24,761 bases of DNA from assembly GCF_002506515.1 (NCBI RefSeq), contig NZ_DAXS01000028.1, positions 8,705-33,465 on the forward strand. Reading direction: 5' to 3'. This document shows positions 7,449 through 15,556 of the stretch, piece after piece (the stretch's first letter is position 1; every line of letters begins with the position of its first letter). Under the pieces are notes generated by a model. It ran no database searches and had not been told where the DNA came from. It worked only from the letters and a program-made list of their open reading frames with translations. A program made the translations under genes and the position numbers. This DNA is from Caldivirga sp. UBA161. GTDB taxonomy: Archaea; Thermoproteota; Thermoprotei; Thermoproteales; Thermocladiaceae.

Positions 7449-8525
7449 ATTGAAGGGACGATACGTAGAGCCTGCATAATAGGTGCCAGCGGCGTCATAG
7501 GTGGTGAATTACTTAGGCTGCTGCTTGGCCATAATAATGCTGAAGTCGCTTGTGCAACCTCAAGAAGATTCGCCGGCGAATTCATATATAGGGTGCACCC
7601 AAACCTAAGGGGGTTCATTAACCTTAAGTTCACTCAACCCAGTATTGACGCCATACTTAAGAGCGAATCCGACGTAGTCTTCCTAGCATTACCCCACGGT
7701 GAATCAGTTAAATGGGTCCCTAAGCTAGTTGAGAATGGTTTATTAGCCATAGACCTAAGCGCTGACTTTAGGCTAAAGAACCCTGAGGATTACGTTAAGT
7801 GGTATCATTGGCCTCAGCCACACCCATACCCTGACTTACTTAAGGCAGCAGCCTACGGCCTACCTGAATTACATAGGGATGAGATTAAGGTTGCTAGGGT
7901 AATTGCAGTGCCCGGATGCATGGCCACAGCCTCAATAATTTCACTGGCACCTCTGGTTAAGGGGCATTTAATTAACAATGACTTCATAGTTGTTGACGCC
8001 AAAATAGCTAGTAGTGGTGCTGGGGCTGAGGGGACTGTGCTTGATTATCATTGGCATAGGACGCATGTGGTTAGGCCCTATCAACCAGTTGGCCATAGGC
8101 ATACAGCCGAGATAGAGCAGGAGTTAAGCCTATTAGCTGGTAGTCAAGTTAATGTCGCCTTCACACCACATGCAGTCGACATGGTTAGGGGGATTTTCAT
8201 AACTGGGCACGCTAGGTTGAACGGCAGTATTAATGAACCTGACTTATGGAAGGCCTATAGGGGGATGTATGGTAATGAGAGGTTCATACGCATAGTTAAG
8301 GATAAGGCCGGCCTAGCCCACTACCCAAGCGTTAAGTATGTTGTGGGGACTAACATGATTGATGTTGGGTTTGAATTAGACCAGAGGCTTAACCGCATTG
8401 TGGTCTTCTCGGCAATAGATAACTTAATTAGGGGTGCTGCGGGGCAGGCTATTCAATCATTCAACATTAATCAAGGGTTCCCGGAGGATGAGGGCCTCAG
8501 ATTCATTACACCATATCCAGTTTAG
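7449..8525 (+). CDS. lysY: LysW-gamma-L-alpha-aminoadipyl/glutamyl-phosphate reductase (ArgC-like), start unclear
   Basis: This NADPH-dependent reductase turns the phosphorylated, LysW-bound substrate made by LysZ into the semialdehyde. The pathway is lysine, and in crenarchaea also arginine, biosynthesis. GASGVIGGELLRLLL (7482 onward) is the Rossmann loop. HPNLRGF, ALPHGES, DLSADFRL and AVPGC with the catalytic Cys codon at 7917 follow, then GHRHTAEIEQE, TPHAV with the catalytic His codon at 8169, and AIDNLIRGAAGQA. The frame is open from TGA 7440, but between there and GTG 7593 it has no ATG, GTG or TTG. Starting at 7593 would delete the nucleotide-binding loop. I give ATT 7449 provisionally. 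ACG 7458 aligns with the Sulfolobus first Met (recalled). A one-base deletion after GTG 7439 is a further possibility. It is followed ten bases later by lysZ. Confidence 0.85.
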   Translation: MEGTIRRACIIGASGVIGGELLRLLLGHNNAEVACATSRRFAGEFIYRVHPNLRGFINLKFTQPSIDAILKSESDVVFLALPHGESVKWVPKLVENGLLAIDLSADFRLKNPEDYVKWYHWPQPHPYPDLLKAAAYGLPELHRDEIKVARVIAVPGCMATASIISLAPLVKGHLINNDFIVVDAKIASSGAGAEGTVLDYHWHRTHVVRPYQPVGHRHTAEIEQELSLLAGSQVNVAFTPHAVDMVRGIFITGHARLNGSINEPDLWKAYRGMYGNERFIRIVKDKAGLAHYPSVKYVVGTNMIDVGFELDQRLNRIVVFSAIDNLIRGAAGQAIQSFNINQGFPEDEGLRFITPYPV

Positions 8526-8535
8526 GTGATTAATA

Positions 8536-9312
8536 ATGATCCTGGTTAAACTCGGTGGTTCAGTAATATGCGGTGGTGGCTTGGATAATGTTGTTAATGA
8601 TGTTGAATCAGGTACAATATTGATTCACGGTGGCGGCTGCATGGTTAATAACATAATGGAGAGGATGGGGGTTAAACCAGTTATACTTAAGCACCCCAAT
8701 GGGTACACCAGTAGGTATACTGATGAGGAGGCGCTTAAGGCTTACATAATGACCATGATGCTCATTAATAAGCTAATTGTAAGTAAGCTTAATGCAAGGG
8801 GGATTAGGGCAATAGGCCTAAGTGGGATTGACCTAGGGTTAGTTACAGCTAAGAGGAAGGAGAAGGTTATGATAATTGATGAGAGGGGGAGGACCAGGGT
8901 CATTGACGGTGGATTCAGCGGTAGGGTGACTGGAATCAACGTTAATGTAATGAACCTAATGCTCAGTAATTCAGACGCAGTGGTGGTGAGCCCAATAGCC
9001 ATATCCCAGGAGGGGCTTATGCTTAATGTTGATGGCGATCAAATAGCTGAAAACATGGCATTATCAATGAAGGTTAAGGAATTAGTAATACTGACTAATG
9101 TTGATGGAGTGCTGGTTAATGGTAAACCTGTTGATAGGGTTACTAAGGCTAATGCCCAAGAAATACTCCAACACACGACAGGTGGTATGAGGAGGAAGCT
9201 TGAGACCGCCCTTAAGCTCACTGAATTGGGTGTTAGAACAATAATAGCTAATGGCTTGAGGGATAAGCCAATACGATCAGCACTAAATGGGTTAGGCACA
9301 GTGGTTGAGTAA
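8536..9312 (+). CDS. lysZ: LysW-aminoadipate/glutamate 6-kinase
   Basis: The 258-residue amino-acid kinase has KLGGS at the N-terminus (phosphate-binding Lys5), IHGGG, and SRYTDEE, the RYT variant seen in LysZ-type enzymes where ArgB proteins bind acetylglutamate. VDGDQIAENMA, TNVDGV and GGMRRKLE near the C-terminus complete the pattern. The enzyme phosphorylates the side-chain carboxylate of aminoadipate (lysine) or glutamate (arginine) while it is held by LysW. The pocket must therefore accept a protein-bound substrate. ATG 8536 has an AGGTGAT Shine-Dalgarno-like stretch five bases upstream, directly after the lysY stop, so the two are one operon. A 112-base gap with its own TATA box separates it from lysW. 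Confidence 0.93.
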   Translation: MILVKLGGSVICGGGLDNVVNDVESGTILIHGGGCMVNNIMERMGVKPVILKHPNGYTSRYTDEEALKAYIMTMMLINKLIVSKLNARGIRAIGLSGIDLGLVTAKRKEKVMIIDERGRTRVIDGGFSGRVTGINVNVMNLMLSNSDAVVVSPIAISQEGLMLNVDGDQIAENMALSMKVKELVILTNVDGVLVNGKPVDRVTKANAQEILQHTTGGMRRKLETALKLTELGVRTIIANGLRDKPIRSALNGLGTVVE

Positions 9313-9394
9313 GCTCATAATGGCTTAGGTATGGATTTTTGACGTTAATATACTTTGCATAGTGCGCATACTTTCTTTTACTTATATAGAAAAA

Positions 9395-9402
9395 TTTATA
9401 AA
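9395..9402 (+). promoter_or_regulatory. TATA box for lysW-lysX
   Basis: TTTATAAA is centred 26-27 bases before the lysW ATG at 9425, with adenine-rich sequence just upstream resembling a BRE. It indicates that lysW-lysX form a separate leaderless transcript from lysY-lysZ. The rest of the 9313-9394 gap shows no gene. Confidence 0.7.
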
Positions 9403-9424
9403 CACGTAGAAAGGGTAGGTAACT

Positions 9425-9604
9425 ATGCAGGCGTTTAAAGTAACCTGTAAGGTATGTGGGGCAGAATTCGACCTACCTGAGGATGTAATGGATGGTGAGT
9501 TAACAAGCTGCCCAACATGTGGTACAAAGTACATTGTGAAGGTTAGTAAGGATAAGCTTGAACTTGAGGAGTTTAAGGGGGATGTTGAGGATTACGGCGA
9601 ATAG
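9425..9604 (+). CDS. lysW: Amino-group carrier protein LysW
   Basis: This 59-residue acidic carrier protein has a zinc ribbon made of CKVC (8-11) and CPTC (29-32) and ends in EDYGE. The gamma-carboxyl of the final Glu is the attachment point for the alpha-amino group of aminoadipate or glutamate. It protects the amino group and presents the substrate to LysZ, LysY and later enzymes by charge complementarity. The usual C-terminal motif is EDWGE; here Trp is Tyr. The ATG lies 26-27 bases after a strong TATA box, and the stop codon is directly followed by the lysX GTG with no spacing, so the carrier and one of its ligases are translationally adjacent. Confidence 0.93.
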   Translation: MQAFKVTCKVCGAEFDLPEDVMDGELTSCPTCGTKYIVKVSKDKLELEEFKGDVEDYGE

Positions 9605-10417
9605 GTGATTTCTATTGAAGTCCACGTCCTCTACGACATAATTAGACTGGAGGAGAAGCTACTGCTTAATGAATTGAATAAGCGAGGATTAAGCGCTAAA
9701 CCCATTAGGGCTGAGGCCATTAGCATTAATAGTACTATTAATGCGTTTGGGTTAATTAGGGTGGCAGGTAGGGATAAGGTTTTACCATTATCCTTCACCT
9801 ACCAGGAGCTGGGACTTGGGTCAATTAACTCATTCGACAGCCTATACATAACACATGATAAATTCCTCACCTTAGTTAAGTTGATTAAGGCTGGTGTACC
9901 AGTACCAAAGTCAATACTACTACTGGATAATGAGGAGGAAGTTTTAAGTAAGCTTGGAGTACCATTAGTAATAAAGCCAACTGATGGATCATGGGGTAGG
10001 TTAGTTGCCTTAGCTAATACTATTAGGGAGGCCGGCTTAATAATAAGGAGCTACAGTGATAATGTACTGCTGGGTCAAGAGTACGTTAGGAAGCCTAAGC
10101 GGGATATTAGGGTTACTGTGGTTGGTGATAGAGCTGTGGCGGCAATCTATAGGTATAGTGATGACTGGAGAACCAACACTGCTAGGGGTGGTTCAGCAGC
10201 CCCAGTTAAGATTGATCCTGAGCTTGAGGATATTTCAGTCAAGGCAAGTAGAGCCACTGGCTCCGTGTACTCAGGCGTGGATGTTGTTGAGTCTGATAGG
10301 GGCTACCTCATCCTTGAGGTTAATGGAGTGCCTGAATTCAAGAACGTGCAGAGGGTTACTGGCATTAATGTTGCTGGTGAAATAGCTGAGGAGGTGGCTA
10401 GATTAATCATCTCCTAA
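9605..10417 (+). CDS. lysX: LysW ligase, LysX-type ATP-grasp enzyme
   Basis: The 270-residue RimK-like ATP-grasp protein shows IKPTDGSWGR (ATP-binding Lys and Gly-rich loop), QEYVRKPKRDIRV, GDRAVAAIYR, WRTNTARGG and ILEVNGVPEFKN (metal-binding Glu and Asn). This closely follows bacterial and archaeal LysX. LysX joins the alpha-amino group of aminoadipate to the C-terminal Glu of LysW using ATP. GTG 9605 starts immediately after the lysW stop, a strong operon link. I call it LysX rather than ArgX because it sits with lysW. The paralogue behind carB is the better ArgX candidate. Substrate specificity of the two is not proven by sequence, and one could serve both pathways. Its 3' end overlaps that of argX by 11 bases, convergently. 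Confidence 0.87.
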   Translation: MISIEVHVLYDIIRLEEKLLLNELNKRGLSAKPIRAEAISINSTINAFGLIRVAGRDKVLPLSFTYQELGLGSINSFDSLYITHDKFLTLVKLIKAGVPVPKSILLLDNEEEVLSKLGVPLVIKPTDGSWGRLVALANTIREAGLIIRSYSDNVLLGQEYVRKPKRDIRVTVVGDRAVAAIYRYSDDWRTNTARGGSAAPVKIDPELEDISVKASRATGSVYSGVDVVESDRGYLILEVNGVPEFKNVQRVTGINVAGEIAEEVARLIIS

Positions 10418-11207
10418 TCCACTCACTAACAGCCTCAGCCAACTTAAAACTAACCTTAACGCCGCTAACCTTGCTTATTGCCTTAAATTCAGGAATCCCA
10501 TTAACCTCACTTATATAGTACCCATCCCTACCTATTAGCACATCAACGCCTGCATAGAATGCACCCACAGCCTCAGTGGCCTTAATTGCATACTCCTCCA
10601 ATTCCCCATTAACCTTAATAGGCATTGCTAACCCACCCCTGGCCACATTACTCCTCCAATCACCTTGAGGCGGCTTCCTCATCATTGAAGCCACCACTGC
10701 ACCATTAATTACGAAAATCCTTAAGTCACTACCATCACCAATCCTCTCCTGAAGGAGAACCGGTAAGTGATCCTTAGCATGCTTTATAAGTAGCTTAGCC
10801 TCACCATTACTCACAATGGCCGTTAACCTACCCCATGAACCTGAGGCTGGCTTAATAATGCGCCCACCACTGGCTACACCATTAATAATCGGCTCAAAAA
10901 CCACGTATGTGTCTGGGACAGGTAAGCCTATCCCCTTAAGTAACGCTGTGGTAATTGCCTTATTCCAGGTTAATGAGAGTGTTAGGTACTTGTTTATTGA
11001 TAAGCCACCTGAGTTCTCAATAATGCCTGCCATTGTTATTGCAGTCTTATGATTAAGGTTCCTCACCAGGAAGACTCCTTTAAAATCCTCAATGTGGAGT
11101 GGCTTTATGGATTGTAGGGTATTGACTTTAATGCCTAATTCATTAAATGCCTTAATTAACTCAACCTCCTCCTCCCTTAAGTAATCGTAAGTTATGGTTA
11201 ACTCCAC
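10407..11207 (-). CDS. argX: LysW ligase paralogue, probably glutamate-specific ArgX
   Basis: The 266-residue ATP-grasp protein is related to LysX: IIKPASGSWGR, QERIGDGSDLRIF, WRSNVARGG and SEVNGIPEFK. ArgX ligates glutamate to LysW, starting LysW-dependent ornithine/arginine synthesis in crenarchaea. The assignment is inferred from context. GTG 11207 overlaps the carB stop by ten bases, so it is translated from the carA-carB-argX message. carAB makes carbamoyl phosphate for citrulline, and in Sulfolobus argX is recalled as part of the arginine regulon. Compared with the lysX paralogue it lacks the KPKRD segment and has an altered region around GRDGYYI. Both paralogues share NG(V/I)PEF where Thermus LysX has NHTMEF (recalled), so that motif does not separate them here. 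Confidence 0.82.
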   Translation of the reverse strand: MELTITYDYLREEEVELIKAFNELGIKVNTLQSIKPLHIEDFKGVFLVRNLNHKTAITMAGIIENSGGLSINKYLTLSLTWNKAITTALLKGIGLPVPDTYVVFEPIINGVASGGRIIKPASGSWGRLTAIVSNGEAKLLIKHAKDHLPVLLQERIGDGSDLRIFVINGAVVASMMRKPPQGDWRSNVARGGLAMPIKVNGELEEYAIKATEAVGAFYAGVDVLIGRDGYYISEVNGIPEFKAISKVSGVKVSFKLAEAVSEWIRR

Positions 11208-14200
11208 TTAAGGTCACCTAAACTTAATTCACCATCCCACGGCTTAACATTGAGTTCACCACCATTCCAATACCATTTAAACGCCCTAGCCAACTCAAGC
11301 CCCAGCGTTGAGTCTAGGATAATTGGAGTAAATGTGTCTGCAGCAAGCCTACGGGTTACATAATCCTTATCCTCAGTGGCTCCTCCAGTAATTAGGATAT
11401 CAACCTTACCAAGCTTCAATAATTCCCGCGACTTCTCCTCCTCAATTATCTCCACCTCCTGATTAAGCATCCCCTTAACCTCCTCAATATTCTTAACGTG
11501 GTCCTCATCGTAGGTGTACACTAGGGCGTTACTGCTAGGTATCCTTGATGGTGTTGTGGATAACCATGATTTAAGGAGCGCCTCCTCTAAGGTGGCTCCA
11601 CTTGATGCAACCTCCCCGGTACTATACATGACTGGGCCAAGCCTTGGGTATGCACCCCTTATCCTTGACCATGAGAATTGAGCTGACTTAACCCACCATT
11701 CCTTAGGCTTAATTAACCTATAACCCTCTACACCTAATTCACTTATTGCTGCCCTTAAGGCTAGTTTAGCTAAGTTAACTCCAGTGGCCTTACTACTGAG
11801 GGGCATTGACCTACTTGCCCTAATGTTAGCCTCAATTACATATACCTTATCCCTTATTATGAATTGAACATTTAACGGGCCCTTAACACCTAATTCCGAA
11901 GCTATTAAGTGGGTTACCTTAGCCATTTCATTAACCTGCCCATTACTTAACTTATAACTTGACCCATTGGGTACAAGGACCATTGTACTATCCCCGGAGT
12001 GTACGCCGGGTGGTTCAACGTGCTCTATGGGGATTAGTATGGTTCCCTTACCATCACTAACACCGTCAGTCTCAGCCTCAACACCACCCTTTAAAAACTT
12101 TGACACCAACACTGGGTGCTCTGGGCTTATTTTAGCAGCCTTCTCAATAAAACTAGTTAACTCACCCCTATTCCTAGCCACACCCATGTATGTTCCACCG
12201 AGAACATAACTAGGCCTCACTATGACTGGGTAATCAAGCCACCTCTCCACTAAGCCAATTAACTCACTCATACTGCTTGCATAGGCCCAGGGTGGTTGAG
12301 CAATACCTAATTTATCAAGTAGCTTAGAGAATTTAACCCTATCCTCGGCTAAATCAATGGAGCCTGAGTCAGTGCCAAGTATCTTAGAGTCCCCTATCCA
12401 TGTACGCGCCTTACTATAGAGCCTCTGCCCAATCTGCCCACCAGCCCATAATACCACTAATTTAGGATTCTCCTTAACTATAATCCACCTAAGCGCCTCA
12501 GGTGTTAACTCCTCGAAGAATAATTTATCCGCGAAATCCCAGTCCGTGCTTACCGTTTCAGGGTTATAATTAACTACACCAACCCTGTACCCCAACTCCT
12601 TAAGGCCAAGCACAGTATTAACCACTGCCCAATCAAACTCCACACTGACACCTATCCTGAACACACCTGCACCAATAACTAATGCATCAACACCTGGCCC
12701 AGTATTATCATCAAATTGCCCACCACTGGTTAAGTATAGGTAGTTTGTTGATGCAGGCCATTCGCCGGCGAGGGTATCTATTTGCTTAACAACCTTAACA
12801 ACACCTTTACTTAAATGAGCCCCAATGCCCCTCAACTGCTCCTCACTGAAGCCTAGGGCATAAACCTCACTAACCGGTACTTCACCACCACTCTTAATTA
12901 ATTCGTAAGTATCCACGACATTCTTAATCGCGTTTATGAAGAACTTATCGACGCCAGTCCATTCCGAAATCTCATCAATGCTGTAACCATCCTTAAGTAG
13001 CCTAGCCGCATATAGGAACCAGTATGGCTTCCTCTCCTTAACCATTTTAACAGCCTCCTCAAGGGTTGACTCATTGTATATGCGCCCACCCACTAGGCCT
13101 GGCTCACCAATATCCAGCATCCTCACTGCCTTCTGCCAAGCCTCCTCAAGGGTCCTGCCAATGCCCATTACCTCACCTATACTCATCATCTCTGGCCCAA
13201 GGGGCTCATTAACATTAAACCTCTCATTCTCCCACCTGGGTATCTTAACTACAATGTAGTCTAGGCTTGGTTCAAAAGCCGTTATTGTCCTCCCAGTTAC
13301 CTTATTTAGGAGCTCACTTAACCTATAGCCTAAGGCAAGCTTAGCGGCAATGTAGGCTAGGGGGTATCCTGAGGCTTTGCTGGCTAGGGCACTTGACCTA
13401 CTCATCCTTGGGTTTGTTTCAACCACATACATTTCAGGGCCCTTATTATTAATGGCCACCTGCACATTACATTCACCTATTAGCCCAATGGATTCAGCAA
13501 CCTTAATGGAGATTAACCTCGACCTCTGATACTCATCATTAGTTAACGTTAAGCATGGAGCCACCACCACTGAGTCACCAGTATGAATACCCATTGGGTC
13601 AATATTCTCCATGCACACCACGGCCACTGAGTCGCCGTGGGAGTCCCTCATCACCTCAAACTCAATCTCCTTCCAGCCGCCAATGTACTTCTCAATTAAC
13701 ACCTCCTTGATTTCACTTTGGGCAAGTGCCTTATGCATCCTACTAGCCAACTCCTCACTACTCCTAGCCACGAATGCCCCTGCGCCACCTAGGTTGAATG
13801 AGACCCTAACCAATACAGGATACCCAATCTCCTTAGCCCCCCTTAACGCCTCGTCAATATTATGCGCAGTTATTGATTTAAGCACAGGTAGGCCCCTGCT
13901 TAGCATTAGATTCTTGAATAGGTCCCTACTTAATGCACTCCTAATACCCTCTATTGGTGTACCCAGTACCTTAACACCATACTTACTTAATATTCCTGCA
14001 TCATTAAGGTTAACGCACGCCGATAATGCGGTCTGACCCCCGAAGCCGCATGCTATTGCATCAGGCCTCTCCTCCTCAATAACCTTCTCAAGGAATTGAA
14101 CCTTAATTGGAGTGAAGTAAACCCTATCTGCGAAGACATTGGTGGTTTGGACAGTGGCGACATTTGGATTAACCAGTATTGTTCTAATACCCTCCTCCCT

Positions 14201-14299
14201 AAACGCCTTCAACGCTTGAATACCGGAGTAATCGAATTCAGCAGCCTCAGCAACCTTAATTGCACCACTACCAATTATTAGGATGCTCCTCACATCCAA
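11198..14299 (-). CDS. carB: Carbamoyl-phosphate synthase large subunit
   Basis: The 1033-residue protein has the duplicated ATP-grasp plan of CarB. The N-terminal half opens with IIGSGAIKVAEAAEFDYSG and contains FGGQTALS and ETNPRMSRSSALASKA. A linker of about 150 residues follows. The second half has VIGAGVFRIGVSVEFDW, NYNPETVSTDWD, WAGGQIGQRL and EANIRASRSMPLSSKATG. A short MGS-like regulatory domain ends the protein (ILITGG, YVTRRLAAD). It makes carbamoyl phosphate from bicarbonate, two ATP and ammonia passed from CarA, feeding arginine and pyrimidines. It starts at TTG 14299, overlapping the carA end by ten bases; GTG 14293 is a weaker alternative. It is about 40 residues shorter than bacterial CarB, mainly in the regulatory domain, so allosteric control may be reduced. 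Confidence 0.96.
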   Translation of the reverse strand: MDVRSILIIGSGAIKVAEAAEFDYSGIQALKAFREEGIRTILVNPNVATVQTTNVFADRVYFTPIKVQFLEKVIEEERPDAIACGFGGQTALSACVNLNDAGILSKYGVKVLGTPIEGIRSALSRDLFKNLMLSRGLPVLKSITAHNIDEALRGAKEIGYPVLVRVSFNLGGAGAFVARSSEELASRMHKALAQSEIKEVLIEKYIGGWKEIEFEVMRDSHGDSVAVVCMENIDPMGIHTGDSVVVAPCLTLTNDEYQRSRLISIKVAESIGLIGECNVQVAINNKGPEMYVVETNPRMSRSSALASKASGYPLAYIAAKLALGYRLSELLNKVTGRTITAFEPSLDYIVVKIPRWENERFNVNEPLGPEMMSIGEVMGIGRTLEEAWQKAVRMLDIGEPGLVGGRIYNESTLEEAVKMVKERKPYWFLYAARLLKDGYSIDEISEWTGVDKFFINAIKNVVDTYELIKSGGEVPVSEVYALGFSEEQLRGIGAHLSKGVVKVVKQIDTLAGEWPASTNYLYLTSGGQFDDNTGPGVDALVIGAGVFRIGVSVEFDWAVVNTVLGLKELGYRVGVVNYNPETVSTDWDFADKLFFEELTPEALRWIIVKENPKLVVLWAGGQIGQRLYSKARTWIGDSKILGTDSGSIDLAEDRVKFSKLLDKLGIAQPPWAYASSMSELIGLVERWLDYPVIVRPSYVLGGTYMGVARNRGELTSFIEKAAKISPEHPVLVSKFLKGGVEAETDGVSDGKGTILIPIEHVEPPGVHSGDSTMVLVPNGSSYKLSNGQVNEMAKVTHLIASELGVKGPLNVQFIIRDKVYVIEANIRASRSMPLSSKATGVNLAKLALRAAISELGVEGYRLIKPKEWWVKSAQFSWSRIRGAYPRLGPVMYSTGEVASSGATLEEALLKSWLSTTPSRIPSSNALVYTYDEDHVKNIEEVKGMLNQEVEIIEEEKSRELLKLGKVDILITGGATEDKDYVTRRLAADTFTPIILDSTLGLELARAFKWYWNGGELNVKPWDGELSLGDLKWS

Positions 14300-15369
14300 C
14301 TTGATTCACCCTTAACAACACTAATGAACTTATCGAAAACCCACCTAGTATCCACTGGACCCGGCCTAGCCTCCGGGTGGAATTGAGTAGTTAATATTGG
14401 TAATCTCTCATGGTAGAGGCCCTCCACTGTACCATCATCGGGTTGAATAGCCCAAACCTTAAGCCCAGTGCCACTTAGGGTTGATGGATCCACTGCATAG
14501 CCATGATTATGCGTTGTTACGTATACCCTATTCCTAACCAAGTCAATGATGGGCTTATTAATTGCCCTATGCCCATACTTCATTTTAAATAACCTAGCCC
14601 CCATTCCAAGGGCCAACACTTGGTGGCCTAGGCATATGCCGAGGGTTGGTTTACGATCCTTAACAATGCCATCCACCAGTTCCATTAATTCAGTTAAAAG
14701 CATGGGGTTACCCGGGCCATTACTTATTAATACGCCATCACACTCATCAAGTGCCCTCTTCCACATTAGGCATGGATAACGGATAACCTCAACACCCCTA
14801 CTAACCAATTCCCTAACTATACCCAGCTTAACGCCGCAGTCAATGATGCCTATGCATGGGTCCTCACCCCCATAGATGATTGGCCTCTTGGGTGAGACCA
14901 GTTTAATGAAGTTAATGGAATCGTAGGGTGGGGCTTTATTAATCATGTCTACTCCCCTCTCAGGATCATCAACTATAGCGCCCATTATGACTCCCTGCTC
15001 CCTAAGCCTTAATGTTAATGCCCTAGTGTCAACTCTGAAGATTCCTGGAACACCCTGGCTCTTAAGCCACTCATCTAGGCTCATTACTGATGTGTAGTGG
15101 CTTGGCTTAGTTAAGTCAAAGATTACGACGCCGTTAACTTGAATTGAATCACTTTCCCACTGGTCCTGTGAAACCCCGTAATTACCTATTAATGGGTTTG
15201 TGAAGACCAGTATTTGACCCCTATAGGATGGGTCAGTTAAGGACTCTGGGTAGCCGACATTAGCCGTGGTGAAGACCACTTCACCTACGGTTTCCGAATC
15301 TGCACCAAAAGCATAACCCCTGTAAACACTACCATCAGCAAGCACTAGGTAGCGTTCCTTATACTTCAT
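14290..15369 (-). CDS. carA: Carbamoyl-phosphate synthase small (glutaminase) subunit
   Basis: The 359-residue protein has the CarA-specific N-terminal domain (LVLADGSVYRG, GEVVFTTANVGYPESLTDPSYRGQ) and a class I glutamine amidotransferase domain. That domain contains LISNGPGNP, GICLGHQ with nucleophile Cys246, THNHGYAV, and QFHPEA with His331 and Glu333. It hydrolyses glutamine and channels ammonia to CarB. It is the first gene of the carA-carB-argX operon. A TATA box at 15411-15416 lies about 44 bases before the ATG, which implies a leader of roughly 19 bases, unlike the leaderless genes around it. A perfect palindrome at 15450-15463 upstream could be an operator. Confidence 0.96.
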   Translation of the reverse strand: MKYKERYLVLADGSVYRGYAFGADSETVGEVVFTTANVGYPESLTDPSYRGQILVFTNPLIGNYGVSQDQWESDSIQVNGVVIFDLTKPSHYTSVMSLDEWLKSQGVPGIFRVDTRALTLRLREQGVIMGAIVDDPERGVDMINKAPPYDSINFIKLVSPKRPIIYGGEDPCIGIIDCGVKLGIVRELVSRGVEVIRYPCLMWKRALDECDGVLISNGPGNPMLLTELMELVDGIVKDRKPTLGICLGHQVLALGMGARLFKMKYGHRAINKPIIDLVRNRVYVTTHNHGYAVDPSTLSGTGLKVWAIQPDDGTVEGLYHERLPILTTQFHPEARPGPVDTRWVFDKFISVVKGESSWM

Positions 15370-15408
15370 GCTCGTCCCATCATATCAACAAACCCTACTA
15401 GTAATCCT

Positions 15409-15418
15409 ACTTATAAGC
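15409..15418 (-). promoter_or_regulatory. TATA box of the carA-carB-argX operon
   Basis: On the - strand GCTTATAAGT contains a good TATA element centred about 44 bases before the carA ATG. The predicted RNA start would be near 15388, leaving a short leader with an ATGATGGGACGAGC mini-frame that overlaps the carA start. Confidence 0.55.
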
Positions 15419-15449
15419 TTTACTACTAAAGTTGCTGATTTACATTGAT

Positions 15450-15463
15450 TTCACTTAAGTGAA
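15450..15463. promoter_or_regulatory. Perfect 14-bp palindrome between carA and CBS-HPF gene
   Basis: TTCACTTAAGTGAA reads the same on both strands. It lies about 35 bases upstream of the carA TATA box and about 60 bases upstream of the CBS-HPF TATA-like element, so it could be an operator for a dimeric regulator (for instance Lrp-like) acting on one or both genes. A role is inference. Confidence 0.4.
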
Positions 15464-15523
15464 GTGAGTAAGGTTATGATGGTGAATTAAGTGCTGCGCG
15501 GACATAATTATTGTTAGGCATAA

Positions 15524-15533
15524 CTTTTTTAAG
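15524..15533 (+). promoter_or_regulatory. TATA-like element for the CBS-HPF gene
   Basis: CTTTTTTAAG is centred about 28 bases before ATG 15557, consistent with a leaderless message. An upstream ATG at 15541 opens only an eight-codon frame. Confidence 0.5.
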
Positions 15534-15556
15534 ACCCAACATGAAATTAGAACCTA

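Noticed and set aside
7593..7595. GTG as the start of lysY
   Set aside because: It would remove the first 45 or so residues including the GASG nucleotide-binding loop, which is intact and in frame upstream.
9340..9380. GCATA repeats near TTTGCATAGTGCGCATACTTT as a possible operator
   Set aside because: The symmetry is imperfect and short, and the site is not positioned against the lysW TATA box in a way that supports a claim.
13611..14036. Long open frame antisense to carB
   Set aside because: It lies wholly inside the highly conserved CarB coding sequence and has no features of its own; openness antisense is common with this codon usage.
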